A stretch of DNA of 64,000 nt from Setoptus koraiensis (GCA_048013815.1 CM106585.1:10912001-10976000); one strand, 5' to 3'. Positions 18,301 to 30,050 are shown, numbered from the stretch's first letter. The notes: generated by a model from the sequence alone, not told the origin. Numbers and translations are program-made.

Positions 18301-19362
18301 AAAAACTGAATTTCTTTGGCAGACAATTCGTTGACCGATTTTCTTGTTTTAACTTTTTTCACGTATCTATCATCATTCCTCATTTCTGATTATACATTTC
18401 ATGAGGTTTCTTCATCTTCTATTAGCTACATCTTTTTATGATGATGGCACAGAGCCTACATTCCAACAATGACAATGGGTCTGTTCTTAAAAATGAGTTC
18501 ATTAATACAATTGTATCAAGGCGAATTTCCAAAATATCATGGTGATTAATCTTGTGGTTGTTTGTCGGTTTAGCTTGCGTTACAGAGGATAAACATCAAA
18601 TATCGGTGATGAGTTATCATATCTTCAATAAATAAAATATGTCTTCTGTACGATGTTAGCAGTCAGCAACTTTCTTAACTCTAGATGATAATATTCAGGG
18701 GTTCAGAATCGAAATTTTTCTAGTGATGACGAAACTCTTTGGCCAACCTACCCTACACACTTGAGACTCCCTTGATTTCTCAAATCGGAAAATAGGCAAG
18801 GTTTTCATGGAACATTGCCTGTTGAGTCTCAACCAGATGTCGATGATTATTTTTTGAATTTTGTGATTACAAAAAACCGAAAAATGCTTCAAGATACGGT
18901 CTAGATAATCGAATTAGACTGGCAAGAACCGAAAAATCTGAGGTCAGATGTCAAAAAACCAATTTTGTTTCATTTTGGCTATCGATTCTGCTCTCCCCAA
19001 TGATAATAGACGAAGTGGTATTATCTATGATCTCCTATGATTTGAAAGCTAATGATAATTAATCAATGCGATCATCTACTGAATCATACGTAAATGTTAC
19101 ACCATCTTTAATGAGAGATAACAATCTCAATCGAGCACGGGATATCTTGACGCCATCAATTGGTTACATTTTTATTCAACGCCCATGTCAAGCTCGAAGA
19201 AACTAATCGAATGTTGCCGCATGATTATCCTCTCGGAATTATTCGTCGTCATCCGAATGCTTACGACCCCGATATTGATGCAAATCTAATTGTTGACTCT
19301 CGAACATAACTAAGAAATTAACGCTCTCTGGCCATTCATTGGCGAAAATAAAATAGCTCATC
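18301..19362. other. UGT 3' UTR and intergenic region
   Basis: Contains the UGT poly(A) signal and otherwise no gene. A 52-codon open stretch at 19151-19309, ending in NAYDPDIDANLIVDSRT, looks protein-like but I cannot assign it. Confidence 0.45.
18627..18632 (+). terminator. Poly(A) signal AATAAA of the UGT gene
   Basis: aataaataaaatatg, 327 bp after the UGT stop codon and on the same strand. Confidence 0.6.
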
Positions 19363-21265
19363 ATGGTAAATCACTTTGAATCGAATCCAATAATATTCAA
19401 TCTTCATCTCTTGGTATCTTTGCTGAGTGCCGGCTTAATTCTAACAATAATAATTCAAAATATCCAAGCCGTCAAGATCAATTCATGTGAGCCTCCATTC
19501 AAGAATTCCACAGAAGCGCTCGATGAAACGCATGGAGTTCTCGTTGTGTATCCTACAATCGCATCCAATACATCATGTGTATGGTTTTCTCCAGCATCTC
19601 CGTTGTTGCTGAACTTTAGAAATGTCAAATTAGCCAACGATGACGGCATTGTCATCAGGTCATCATTTAACGGAACAAGCAAGTTGTTTTCACCGAAAAA
19701 CGTATCAGGATTGATAGTATTGGAGAAGGGCGACTGGTACATCGACGTGAAATTCGGTCCCAGCGAAGAAGTGCGACGTCTGGATATTGATTATAGTAGA
19801 AATCTCTATTTGAACTTGACCGTTGATCAAGCCAAACAATTGATAATCAATGAACCTATTCTCAATGGTGGTGAAGAGTCTGATGAAAATCTCAAGTTTG
19901 ATGTGAAAATTGAACGAACATCTTATTTGGTAAAGACATTGTTGCGAACAATCTCGCCAAACTCAACCTATTTGACTGTAAAATCACCCGCGCACATAAT
20001 GAAAAATGGCTTCATTTATGGCGACCATGATCCAATAGAGCTCACAATAAATCCAAAACCCGGCAAACAGTTCGTCATAGAAGTTCTTGATGTGTCCGCG
20101 GGATGTTCATCTTATTCAGCCAACCCTGTAGATAAGACAATCCATTTGGTAAATCCGCTTCGAGAATACTACATGAGTCAGGGGTAATGTATCGGCGCAT
20201 CGTATTTTCAGCAAGATTCAAAGCTGTTACTTCTCTAATTAGCATGTTACAGTTTAGGATCTAATTACTTTGACTAATCATGTCTTACCCAATAGGTACC
20301 TCAAAACACCAAAGGACTATGGATCGTATGCTTGTGCACAATTGATGACCTTGAGTGATCCAGAAACTTCTTTCGAAGTAGATTTTTCCTCGTTTAAGGA
20401 CCTAGATCTCATTAGAGGCTACAATATTACTTTGTTAGACTCATCATCTTCTCTGATCATCAATAGTTCAGTGGCAAAAGATTACGTGGCAAGGATTATT
20501 CCTTTTAGAAGCGAAGAGCTAGTTATTTTATATGAATCGTCTGGTGACAAAGATTTGTATTTTGATTCGAAAGACATTAAAATAAACGTGGGACTAATTT
20601 TGCACAATCATCCATCTGGACTAATTCGAAGGCCCATAGCGTACAGATCAATTAAATTCATCACTTATTACTACTACAGTCCATACGCATATGCGTCAAT
20701 TAAATTAAGTCACCCGTTACCTCCGGCAGTTTCAATGGCTATTCATGAGAATGATCGCGCTAATGAGCCTCTTGTTACATTCAGAGCGAATGAAATTCTC
20801 CCGCCAAGCATTTCTTTAGGTTACAATAAAACATTGGTGGTACACTTCAGTTCAGCGATTGAAGGCAAACCTTTAGTTGATTTGCCAGATTATTATCTTA
20901 TATCACAGGACGATTCTTGTTATAAATTGTCCACTAAATTACAAACTGATTATTTTTTGATCAACAGTACAACGCATAAAGAATGTATTTGGCTTATAAA
21001 AGTTGGGGGACCATACGATACACAATTGGTACTATCATTGGACCATTTAGATTTTCAAAATGAAGATGATTGTTATAAAGTTTCAACAATCAGTACAACT
21101 TTGGGCGAAGATGTGGTAGCCAGCGGATGTGGTAGCAAAAAGGAAGATTCATCTCGAAAAATAAAACTCAATCGGAGACTAAAGCATTATGTTAAGGTCG
21201 TTAAAGGCAAAAGAACTCCTTCGGTGTCTTTTCGCTTCAGTTATCGCTTTATGATACCCACATAA
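19363..21265 (+). CDS. Secreted glycoprotein with CUB-like regions, family unknown
   Basis: Two exons, 19363-20183 and 20296-21265, joined across a 112-bp GT-AG intron that splits a Gly codon, giving about 596 residues. A hydrophobic N-terminal segment (LHLLVSLLSAGLILTIII) is a signal peptide or anchor. The first exon contains a Cys-bounded beta-rich stretch (SCEPPFKNSTEALDETHG to VKFGPSEEV) and the second another (ACAQLMTLSDPETSFEVDF), both resembling CUB domains in hydrophobic pattern and Cys placement, though the similarity is loose. Many N-glycosylation sequons (NTS, NGT, NVS, NLT, NST, NIT, NSS) support an extracellular location. The C-terminus is Lys/Arg-rich (KIKLNRRLKHYVKVVKGK). I cannot name the family; a mite-specific secreted protein is possible. 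Confidence 0.65.
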
Positions 21266-21406
21266 AATGATGGTGAGTTAAACTATTATTTAGATTAAGT
21301 ACACTTATAAACACAGAACGACACCTATAGAGACCTGGACGGTGTTCAGTTGGAAGTGAAGCTAATCCCACCTGGTTTATGTTGGCTTCGTAGTTGAAAA
21401 GTAAAG

Positions 21407-21412
21407 AATAAA
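21407..21412 (+). terminator. Poly(A) signal AATAAA of the CUB-like gene
   Basis: agaataaataaatag, about 140 bp after the stop codon. Confidence 0.55.
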
Positions 21413-21493
21413 TAAATAGAATCACAACATTCAAAGGAATTCATTGCGAATAGATTTGACGCAACTTGATTGTTAATCAGTGAAAAGCAAAAG

Positions 21494-21499
21494 TTTATT
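21494..21499 (-). terminator. Poly(A) signal of the minus-strand Asn/Thr-rich secreted gene
   Basis: tttatt on the plus strand reads AATAAA on the minus strand, about 105 bp beyond the stop codon at 21603. Confidence 0.5.
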
Positions 21500-21602
21500 A
21501 AAGAGAAATGTTGCTTGCCTATAGACTGTTAACCTTAGATTGCTTCGGTTTTTATAACAGTTTATAACCCATCATAGCCGATATCAAGGAAAAGAATTGA
21601 GA

Positions 21603-22661
21603 TCACAATTGTGGCCCACTCTGAGTGGCATTGTTTTGTTGACGCTTCTCAACAATTGTGTCCTCATTTTTCGATTCATTTGTGGCACTTGGGGGAGTGG
21701 CCTCGTTCTTGGGTTCATTTGTGACAATTGTAGTAGTGGCATTCTTGGGTGCTTCTGTGACATCTGTAACAGTGGCGTTGAGTGGTGTCAATATATACTT
21801 TTTGGTCATAAACATGACATTATCTCCCACATGTTTACTAACAACTGTTTTGCGCAAATATTTCTCACCATCTATCTCAACAACGTCCTCTTTGGACTCT
21901 GTTTTCATTTCCGGTTTTGTTTCAGTCGAGTTGGTTGTTGTCGGTGATGCATTTGGAGAGAAAGGTGAGGGACCAAAATCGCCAGATTGATTGGCGCGAG
22001 CAGATAGAACCTGATGGAGTAGATCCAACATAAGTTGATGAGGATCAAACGCTCGCAATACAGAGTCTGGATTTGAATCTGCTTTGCTCACGTCTGGGCG
22101 ACTCTCTTCTTCTCTTTCCACGGTACTTGTGACGTTTGTAGCCTCATTGTTGTTGTCGTTGTCTTGTGTATTGTCATCTGGTCTAGTTTCGTCACCGTTG
22201 AACATATCGGCAAATATGGACCTGAATGGTGATGGTCTCAATAATACAAATGGATGCATGTGGCCCGATTCAACAGGTTGTAGTCTTTGTCTGTTATCAC
22301 TCATGAGAGAGTCCCATGGTTGTTGTGGCGTCAATCTTGTTTGCATTGGATCTGAATATATCCAGAGTCGTCTGATGGCCAGGCCTGGCATTGATTCTGG
22401 CGTTGAGTCTTTGTTGTTGTCGTTGTCAATGGTTGCTTTCTTGTTGTCTTTTAGCAATGATTGTTTGTCCTGATTGTTGGGTGAAACGAGATTGCTCGAT
22501 GGTTCTGCCGATCCCAAATCAATGTCGTATTTTGGTCCGGAATTGTCGCCAGTGACCGGCGACAAGACGGGCGGCGAGTTGGTGTCCGTTGGGAGGCCCG
22601 TCGTTAGCGCCAGCGAGCAAACAAGCATCGAGCCGGCTAATAGCACTAATTGTTTAGCCAT
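21603..22661 (-). CDS. Secreted Asn/Thr-rich protein, possibly icarapin-like
   Basis: 352 residues in one exon. The chosen ATG (22661) opens a clean signal peptide, MAKQLVLLAGSMLVCSLALT; an upstream in-frame ATG would add a His/Thr run encoded by an (ac)n repeat. The middle is acidic and Asn/Asp-rich. Near the C-terminus sits VVEIDGEKYLRKTVVSKH, then DNVMFMTKKYILTPLNATVT, followed by repeats of (A/E)P-K-N-(A/E)-T. Insect icarapins, known as bee venom allergen Api m 10, have a comparable arrangement: a disordered N-terminus, then a beta-rich 'dG..y..kT.....gd...f' segment and a Thr-rich tail. That similarity is suggestive only. Several NxT sequons occur. It is convergent with the CUB-like gene. 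Confidence 0.65.
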   Translation of the reverse strand: MAKQLVLLAGSMLVCSLALTTGLPTDTNSPPVLSPVTGDNSGPKYDIDLGSAEPSSNLVSPNNQDKQSLLKDNKKATIDNDNNKDSTPESMPGLAIRRLWIYSDPMQTRLTPQQPWDSLMSDNRQRLQPVESGHMHPFVLLRPSPFRSIFADMFNGDETRPDDNTQDNDNNNEATNVTSTVEREEESRPDVSKADSNPDSVLRAFDPHQLMLDLLHQVLSARANQSGDFGPSPFSPNASPTTTNSTETKPEMKTESKEDVVEIDGEKYLRKTVVSKHVGDNVMFMTKKYILTPLNATVTDVTEAPKNATTTIVTNEPKNEATPPSATNESKNEDTIVEKRQQNNATQSGPQL

Positions 22662-22840
22662 GATTGTTGTATGAGTGTGAGTATGTAATATGTAATGTAT
22701 CAATTGTTGTATGTTGTTGTGATTTAATCAATTATTATTGGGCGATGTTGACGCGACAGTGAGAGAATTGATACTGGCACCTCTGCGGCCAATTGTATCA
22801 ACTTTTATATATAATATTTGTGTCTAGTGATGGATTTTCT

Positions 22841-22868
22841 GTGTGTGAGTGTGTGTGTGTGTGTGTGA
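22841..22868. repeat. (GT)n microsatellite
   Basis: About 13 GT dinucleotides with one interruption. Confidence 0.9.
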
Positions 22869-23210
22869 TGACGTAGAATAGATTGCAAGATGTACCAAGC
22901 AGAAGGCGACCGACGACAACAACAACAATAAAATATTTAATTCGATAAATCCTTCTTGTTACGCTTCCTTCCCTTCTCGTGCCCCCCCCCCCCGTTTTGA
23001 GATTGCTGCTTTCATTGCGCGCTCCCCCCCCCCCACTCTTCACATTCTATTGTCTGGGCAGAGACGCTAGGGGAGAGACTGCATACAGTGTATAGTTGCT
23101 GTTGTGATTCGCACAGCAAGACACAACCATTCGCCAGCGAACTAATGGCGCCACTCGATGGGGGAAGACACAAACGCAATCAACTTCTTCAAGCGCACTC
23201 ACTTGCATGC

Positions 23211-23269
23211 CACACACACACACACACACACACACTGCAACCGACTTGCGCACACACACACACACACAA
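23211..23269. repeat. (CA)n microsatellite, two runs
   Basis: Runs at 23211-23235 and 23251-23269, separated by tgcaaccgacttgcg. Confidence 0.9.
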
Positions 23270-26127
23270 CAGTTTACATCAACAACAGCAGCGACATTAG
23301 CGCACAACCACTTACATCAACAGTTGACGATCAGGTTGCATCAAGCCGCAAGTTGCAGCCTGCAACCACTTGTGTATCAGTGCAACACCATTACGGCTGC
23401 TGATGAGGGTCCATGGTTGTGGAAACAACAACAACAACCACAGCAAACAGTCACTCTTGTTCTAGAAGTTTCGCTCGCTTGCTTGTGTGTATAAAAATGT
23501 AATTAGCGATCGCATATTTACTATAGATTCTACAGTGTAGATACTGCTCGTTGGGCCCGCTTGACTCGAGCGGCTTGAGGGCCAATGTAGCTGCTGTGTG
23601 TAAAAGCGCCAGGCATCAGCTATTATATCACGTGATGTGTAAATATTGTAATCTGTGTGTATGTGTTAGACAATAGCATAGGATAATCAGTTGGCTGTCA
23701 TGAGCATTCAATTCTCTCATGTACATTGAGACAGTATATGGAGATTGAAATCTCTCTTCGCCGGAGTGTTGCCGGATCATTGCAGTGCATCATCATCCAT
23801 GTTGTCCATTTCATTATCTCTGATTTATCATCTGCAACATACTCTTGGTGATGCTCTTCGCGGAATTGCCAACCACCCTGACGAGCACATCACAAAGCAG
23901 AATACTGAGAAAATCGTTATGCTATCCATCTCGGTACACATAAACATTACACAGATTACTCACATTCATATATAACATCCATGAAATTCCCATTACCATT
24001 TCCTGCCCCATTGATTACATGATGAATCACAGTTTGTGAAATAAACGCTCTTGTCGTCGCAGCTTGCAAGTTGTTAGTCGGTTGTTGTTGTTGTTGTAGT
24101 GGTGGTTGTCAACTTAGCGAGACGCCGCCATTACAACAGCAACAAAAACCTAATGTCTTCCAATTGAAACAAATAAATGAAAGTGTCGTACTAGCAAATA
24201 GAACAATGACATATCAGATTGAGAGAACAACGACAATCATTTTTATTTATAACAAATGCATGGAGCAATATTTCTATTACAATTATTCTAATTAGCCGAT
24301 AGGTAGACAGTGACGGGAAATGATAATGAAGCGTCTTGTTACAGCTTGCTTTTCATCCGTGCAACTGCATGCACGCATATGGAATATTTTCCATAGGCAC
24401 AATTTATGTATCTTGTAGGCTACAAGTTGTAGCTGTGGCAGCAGTTGCTGTTATTGTCTAGTAGTCTACTGATTATTTCTAAACTATAGATAATAATAAA
24501 ATCTATCTGCCACCCACTAACTTGTATGAACACGAACATATTTCATGTGTGGTATGGGTCTATTTACTAGTTTTCAACAGACATCTATGCATCCCACAAT
24601 GCAATTACTGTCACTAATCATGTATTCAACAGTTACATGAAATTCACTCCACTTTGACATCTCACTCGACATATACTGATACACTGATACATAAGTCCCT
24701 TTTCTAACAAACATAGCCATCCCAATGTTAGTTTGAAAGATATTCCGAGAAATGTGTCACGATTGAATAGGCAAATTGTTTCTAATGTTTTCCACTAGAT
24801 AACTACTGGTAGCATTTCCATAGTAAGCTGCTATAACTCTTGATTAATACCACTTAGATAAGGGCTGCTACTGCGGACATTGCATCCATTAAAGTCAATT
24901 TGCTGCATATCAAAAACTCAGTATAATGCTGTAGACACTATTTGGGACAATCTTTTCCTTAGTACTGATGATTCATAAGTAGTGACAGTACATAGGACAA
25001 TACAGCATGACTAGATTGGTGCCGATCTATACAAACCACCACTTGTCATCTTTATACTACACTGTATACTACTGCCGATGCCTGCCTCAATCATATCTGA
25101 ATGTATGATAATTTTATGTTTAGATACCATTTTTAACTGATACTTAAAGTCACTGATGACTCACTGATTTCTAATTGATAATAATTGTGGAGCAACCATG
25201 CTAAAAAGCAACTCTCCCATATGTTATTGGACAATAATATGAGAAGTGCTCATTACCTATTGGCGACATATCCATTCGCAACAGCTCTGGGTTGCACCAT
25301 TTATGGCCTTGTGTAGATTAGTGTCCCTCGATCCCGATAACAAGTTCTCTTTGTCGATCGCATCTGCTGCATATGTCATTGGACAAAAATTAGGATTAAT
25401 CAACTGAACCATATGATTGATAATGATTTTGGGTCTAGGTCGCAATCACTTTCCAGCACTGGTAACATCGTCGCTTCACAACAAATTCACAAATATCAAA
25501 GCTATAGAACCATTATATCCAAGCTTATCAACGAACAGAGCGATGTGTCACCCTCAATCAGTCCCGATGGAACAGTAGGCGAGAAGATAATCATGTTACT
25601 AGTAATTATCTTAATGTTGATCATGCATCATCTGCTATATTAGAACTACTGTTCCCATTATCTATGATTATGTCGAGCTATGAATAAACTTGTCTATGAC
25701 TAGCGATGTTTGAAGCATCATGATGCCACTTTTTCTCGGGGACCTCACTAGGCTTCGAAAATCAATTTTATATCTTGCAAGACCAGAATACTTTTCCGAC
25801 TTTAGAATTTTATTTAATGGTTAACATATGAAAGCTCTATGTTGCTGATGATTCTAGTTAAACATTGCAACAACTGCCTGATGACACAATGATCGCCTCA
25901 CCCACTAGATGTCGCTGACAAAATTTTTTCAAGCCGAAAAAAAAAACCGAATGCGCCGTTTTGATCCGGCACCTGGTCACCACGTTTAGCAAATTACCGG
26001 CTAATTATCCACGTATGACATGAAACTGTTTATCAAAATCAACAACAAGGAACTTATTACAATTGCTAAGGAGCAAACAGCCTGGACAAAGACTATTTCA
26101 GATCAGATTTGATTCTCTTTTTTCCCA

Positions 26128-27244
26128 ATGGGTAGCTATTCTGTTTTGAAGAGACAAGAACAGGCTCACGATGATAGTATATGGACCTGCGCTTGGGCCT
26201 CACCAAATTGTTTCATCACTGGGAGTTTAGATAATTCTGCCAAAGTATGGAACCTTTATTGTGCAGGTGAAACTAGGCTAGTTAACAAATTCGTATTCGA
26301 GGGACACACATTGGGTGTTGTATCAGTGGACGTCAGCCATGATGGTAAGATAGTAGCAACGTCTTCCCTGGACAGCAAAATAAGATTGTTCGATCTGGAC
26401 AAGGAATCCGAGCTCAGAACTATTGATCCAGGACCCATTGATGCATGGACCATCAAATTCTCACCAGACGGCAAATCAATAGCAACAGGAAACTATTCAG
26501 GAAAGATTAACTTGTTCGACAGTGAAAGTGGAGAGAGCAAACCCGTAACACAGTTTGATGCAGGCAAGTTTGCCCACTCGTTAGACTTCGTAAGTAATCG
26601 AAATTCATTAGCAATAACATTCTACTAGATTTTTCCGAAACCTTTGACATATATCTACGACTTACACCATCTGATGGCATCTTTTGATCATCTACAGAGC
26701 CCCGACGGTAAATTCCTTGCAGCAGGAACACAGGAAGGAATGATTAAAGTTTTTGATCTCACAAATGAAAGGTTGATATTCACATCTGAGGCTCACGCGC
26801 TGCCGGTTAGAGCTCTCGCTTTTTCGCCAGATTCCAAGTTCCTGTTAACAGGCTGCGACGACTCTCAGATAAAGATCCATCAGCTTGAAAAGGCTGACCA
26901 GATAAAGACAATATCCGGCCATGGTTCATGGGTTCTGGATGTCTCCTTCTCACCGGACGGATTACATTTTGCCTCATGGTAGGTGTCGCATGCGTTTTGA
27001 CGTGCCGCATTACCGAACAGGTTTACAGAATCACTAATTTTTTATAATTCTACACACCCCTCTTTCACCATTCAGTTCCTCAGACAAAAAGGTCAAAATA
27101 TGGGACTTCAACACTCACGAGTGTATACAGACTTTCGAGCAGCACACAAATATGGTTACCAGTGTGAAGTACAACCAGACCGGAACAAAGTTGGCGTCTG
27201 TCTCTGCGGATTCCTCAATTGTCATATATGATCACACGAAATAA
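26128..27244 (+). CDS. WDR61: SKI8/WDR61 homologue, WD40 beta-propeller
   Basis: Three exons: 26128-26589, 26698-26978 and 27076-27244, giving 303 residues (human WDR61 has 305). Donors gtaagt and gtaggt pair with acceptors ctacag and attcag; the second intron splits a Cys codon. Seven WD-type blades can be followed, for example QAHDDSIWTCAWASPNCFIT / DNSAKVWNL, FSPDGKSIATGNYSGKINLF, SPDGKFLAAGTQEGMIKVFD and SSDKKVKIWDFNTHEC. WDR61/Ski8 serves both the PAF1 transcription-elongation complex in the nucleus and the SKI complex, which feeds the cytoplasmic exosome. The stop codon is embedded in an AATAAA (27240-27245), and the convergent RPS27 stop is only 144 bp away. Confidence 0.95.
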
Positions 27245-27346
27245 ACAACCCCCTCTTTTTAAAGATTGATGAATCTTGCCATGTGTACGTAAGACCATGG
27301 TTGGCTAATCGCTAGATGATGTACCATGTAAATGATATGGTTGATT

Positions 27347-27352
27347 TTTATT
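27347..27352 (-). terminator. Poly(A) signal of RPS27
   Basis: tttatt on the plus strand, about 36 bp beyond the RPS27 stop codon; a second copy lies at 27362-27367. Confidence 0.6.
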
Positions 27353-27387
27353 ATAATTAGGTTTATTTGGTAACAAGCCTACATTGT

Positions 27388-28033
27388 TTACGGCTGTTTC
27401 TTCCTGAAAGAGCATCCATCCTTCAACCTAGCCTTTCCTCCTGTTGGGGTGCACAAGATTGTGGAACAACCCTTGCACGGCACCATCATCTGAGCATGGC
27501 TGAAAACAGTTGTGATTTTTAGGCAACCTAAAATGAGATAATTCAACAATAATGAGGTGATAATGGTGAGAATTAGTCACATGATACATGAATGTGTGAG
27601 CATCATCGAAATGCAGTGAGCACAGTAGTATTTATTCTCATATCGTTGGTGCATTAAGAGAAAACTAGAAAGATGTGACTAGATCGTTTACACAATGGGC
27701 AGAATATCTATTCAACGCCAATGGTTGATCGAATGTTGGAAGTTCTGGTGTGTTCTCGTACCTGGGCATTTTACATCCATGAAATAGGAGTTAGGGTGCT
27801 GGACCAGCCTTTTCAATTTGCATTTTCGCCTTTCAGCATCTAATGATGGATGTAGTAGATCCTTAGCCAACTGTTTGTGGAGATGGGATGAGAAAATATT
27901 TTGATAGGTTAGTTCCGAGCGATTCAGTGAATTGTATTATTTTATACTGGTTAGGTTATCTAGGTGCAAAACAACATGGATGATATTTCTCGAGAGTGTT
28001 AACAGTCGTTATACTTACAGTATTTGAAGACAT
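27388..28033 (-). CDS. RPS27: 40S ribosomal protein eS27 (RPS27)
   Basis: Three minus-strand exons: 28033-28019, 27870-27762 and 27527-27388, giving 87 residues. Exon 2 encodes [20 protein letters not shown] then [16 protein letters not shown]; exon 3 encodes [20 protein letters not shown], then [17 protein letters not shown]. This is unmistakable RPS27, with the C4 zinc finger CPGC-x14-CKGC. The first exon, predicted as only MSSNT, is less certain: it has an ATG, a strong donor (gtaagt) and the right phase, but most animals start MP-LAKDL. The small-subunit protein sits on the head/platform side of the 40S particle. The acceptor attttag at 27528 splits a Gly codon. Confidence 0.92.
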
Positions 28034-29052
28034 TCTGTTGTTTCTAGTGATTACTGTTTTCTATTCAGCAATTTATAATTATATATTACGCTAGTTTACG
28101 AGCGCGACGACCAAGCTTATTGAGATTCAAATACTTGTCTAATGTGTCGTAATTGAATCTGGTTGGAGTATATATATTATATGATTGATTTAATTAAATA
28201 ATAATAATTAGGGACCTTTTTTCGTTCTTTCTAATGTAATAATGTCTGATAGTAAAACCTACTTATGGTCATTGTTGAAGAGATAGAGAGAAGAAAATTT
28301 TGTAAATCACCAGCAGCGTTCGTCTCATGCTGCTTCCGCTAAACAAGCGTTTTGCGCACGCTCTCGATTCGATCCATTCGTGAGCGCCAAATTCAAACCT
28401 AAAAAATTGCAGCGGTACCCCGGGGTATCCTCGCTGTGCCCTTTGTGCCACTTTATTCCAACACGGTTTCACAGAGCGTTCTTCCTGCAGATACCCTGAT
28501 ACACTTGAAAATTGTGTGTGTGTGTCTTCAATAGCACACACACACACGGCAGCCGGCTCACAATGATTTCGCATATAATTTCACTGAGAGAGGGCGCTTT
28601 TACCGGCAAACATGCTAGCCTCATTGCAACTAACGTGGTGGCTATGTAACAACTGTCAAAGTGATACACGGTCGCCCACATGCCGTCGCAACCAACAGAG
28701 CATATGGCCCGCCAGTGTTTTTCATTAATATCAATCTATTACGCAACAGCAACAACATGTTTGTTTATCGATACTTATTTATTATTTTAATTGTTTACAC
28801 TTTTGCTCACATCGATATCGAGGAAATAATATATTATTACTAACACATTACTGTTAGTTGGTATACATCTCGTGTTACTATCAACAACGTGAACGAACAA
28901 GTGCTGTTATGATCAAATCATGGAAACATAAAAAAGAACACAAGTGAAACTTGTTGTTGTTGGTGTTACTCTTAAGCTGAACTCTTCAACTGATCCAAGT
29001 AGGACGTCTCAAATAGTGGCAGTTATAACTTAGAATTTATCGCAATGCCTCT
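28034..29052. other. RPS27 upstream region
   Basis: No gene seen. It should contain the RPS27 promoter. Short (gt)n and (ca)n runs lie at 28514-28526 and 28538-28549. Confidence 0.5.
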
Positions 29053-29900
29053 TTAGGCTTTAGCAGCACCGGCCTTCTTGGCGTAATCAGCCTCCTCGTG
29101 ATGCATCTCTCCTGAATAATCGGCTGGCGCTGGATGAGCAACTTCGTTGGAAGCCGATGCATAGTGGCTTCCGTAACTGGGCTCAGGATGGTACTGGGGA
29201 GCGGGAGGTGCACTGTATCGAGGTGCCGGTTGTGGACGATATCCGTGTTGTTGTTTGCTCTGTGGGTATGGGCTGTAGCCAGAATGTTGTGGCGCGTCCT
29301 GGTATTGGGGCTGCTCGTATGAGGGTGCATAACTAGCTGGTTGATGATATTGAGGCTTGGGTGGCTGGTAACTAGGCTGGTAACTAGGTGCGTAGCTTGG
29401 CTCGTATTTGGGGTAGTAGTTGTCGTATTGCGAGTGTTTCTGCAATGGTTGATTTGTTAGTATTTGGTTCAATTGAACATTGAGTTCATAGATGGATGAA
29501 ATAGAGATTAGTGTGTTAGTAGCGTCAGTTTATCAGTGTCATATCTAGAGACATAGTCAACAGAAGACAATACGTACGGCCCACGATGGTGCTCTGTATT
29601 CATAGCTAGGAGCTTGGTATCCGTATGAGGGCTTCTCGTAGCTTGGTGCTGGGTAGTATTTCGGAGGCGGCGGTGGTGGTTGGTAGTATGAACTGCCGTA
29701 TGGACTGGCCAAGACAATGGTCAGCAAGCTGGCGAACAGGAGAGCAGCAACTGCTGTAGATAGCTGATGACACAATAGTGACATAGTCGTATTATTGAGC
29801 GAGAAGAAAGTGAGATATGCTGATGAGACTGTCTGTGGTGGTAGGATGACAAATTAAATTAGTTCATTGTTTAGCTTTCACTTACATGTTTTGAAGACAT
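29053..29900 (-). CDS. Tyr/Pro-rich secreted structural (cuticle-like) protein
   Basis: Three proposed minus-strand exons: 29900-29886 (MSSKH), 29832-29578 and 29439-29053, giving about 218 residues; starting at the internal ATG at 29784 gives 197. Exon 2 includes a hydrophobic signal segment (AVAALLFASLLTIVLAS) and then PPPPPPKYYPAPSYEKPSYG. Exon 3 has repeated PSY / SYxP units (YEPSYAPSYQPSYQPPKPQY), a Gln/Pro/His-rich middle and an Ala/Lys C-terminus (DYAKKAGAAKA). No chitin-binding RR consensus is visible, so it belongs with low-complexity cuticle or silk-like proteins. Tyr-rich repeats suit dityrosine or quinone crosslinking in the extracellular matrix. A TATA box lies about 140 bp upstream of the first ATG. 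Confidence 0.75.
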
Positions 29901-30040
29901 TCTGAACAATGTTCGAAAAGTTTCACTACTAAGTTGGTTACTATGGATGATGATTCAATGTTTAACTTGATTTGTTGTTGTTGTTGTTGTTGTTGGCGAG
30001 CTCGTAGTTAAATGATGTGTTCAACTAAAGCGCGTTCTCT

Positions 30041-30050
30041 CTTTTATACC
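30041..30050 (-). promoter_or_regulatory. TATA box of the cuticle-like gene
   Basis: On the minus strand the sequence reads gggtataaaagag, a strong TATA box, about 140 bp upstream of the first predicted ATG of the Tyr/Pro-rich gene. Transcription should start about 30 bp downstream, near 30012. Confidence 0.7.

Larger units (their letters stand above)
22662..26127. other. 3.5-kb intergenic region rich in microsatellites
   Basis: No gene is supported. It holds a (gt)n run at 22841-22868, poly-C runs at 22982-22993 and 23024-23034, (ca)n at 23211-23235 and 23251-23269, and (ttg)n around 24081. Open frames here owe their length to the repeats. The frame at 25413-25643 ends in a hydrophobic tail but matches nothing I know. 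Confidence 0.55.

Noticed and set aside
23047-23494. Several overlapping frames rich in Thr-His or Cys-Val
   Set aside because: They are translations of (CA)n/(GT)n microsatellites with no splice or start context.
25413-25643. 76-codon frame with a hydrophobic C-terminal tail
   Set aside because: Resembles a tail-anchored protein in outline only; no SNARE or other motif and no exon partner found.
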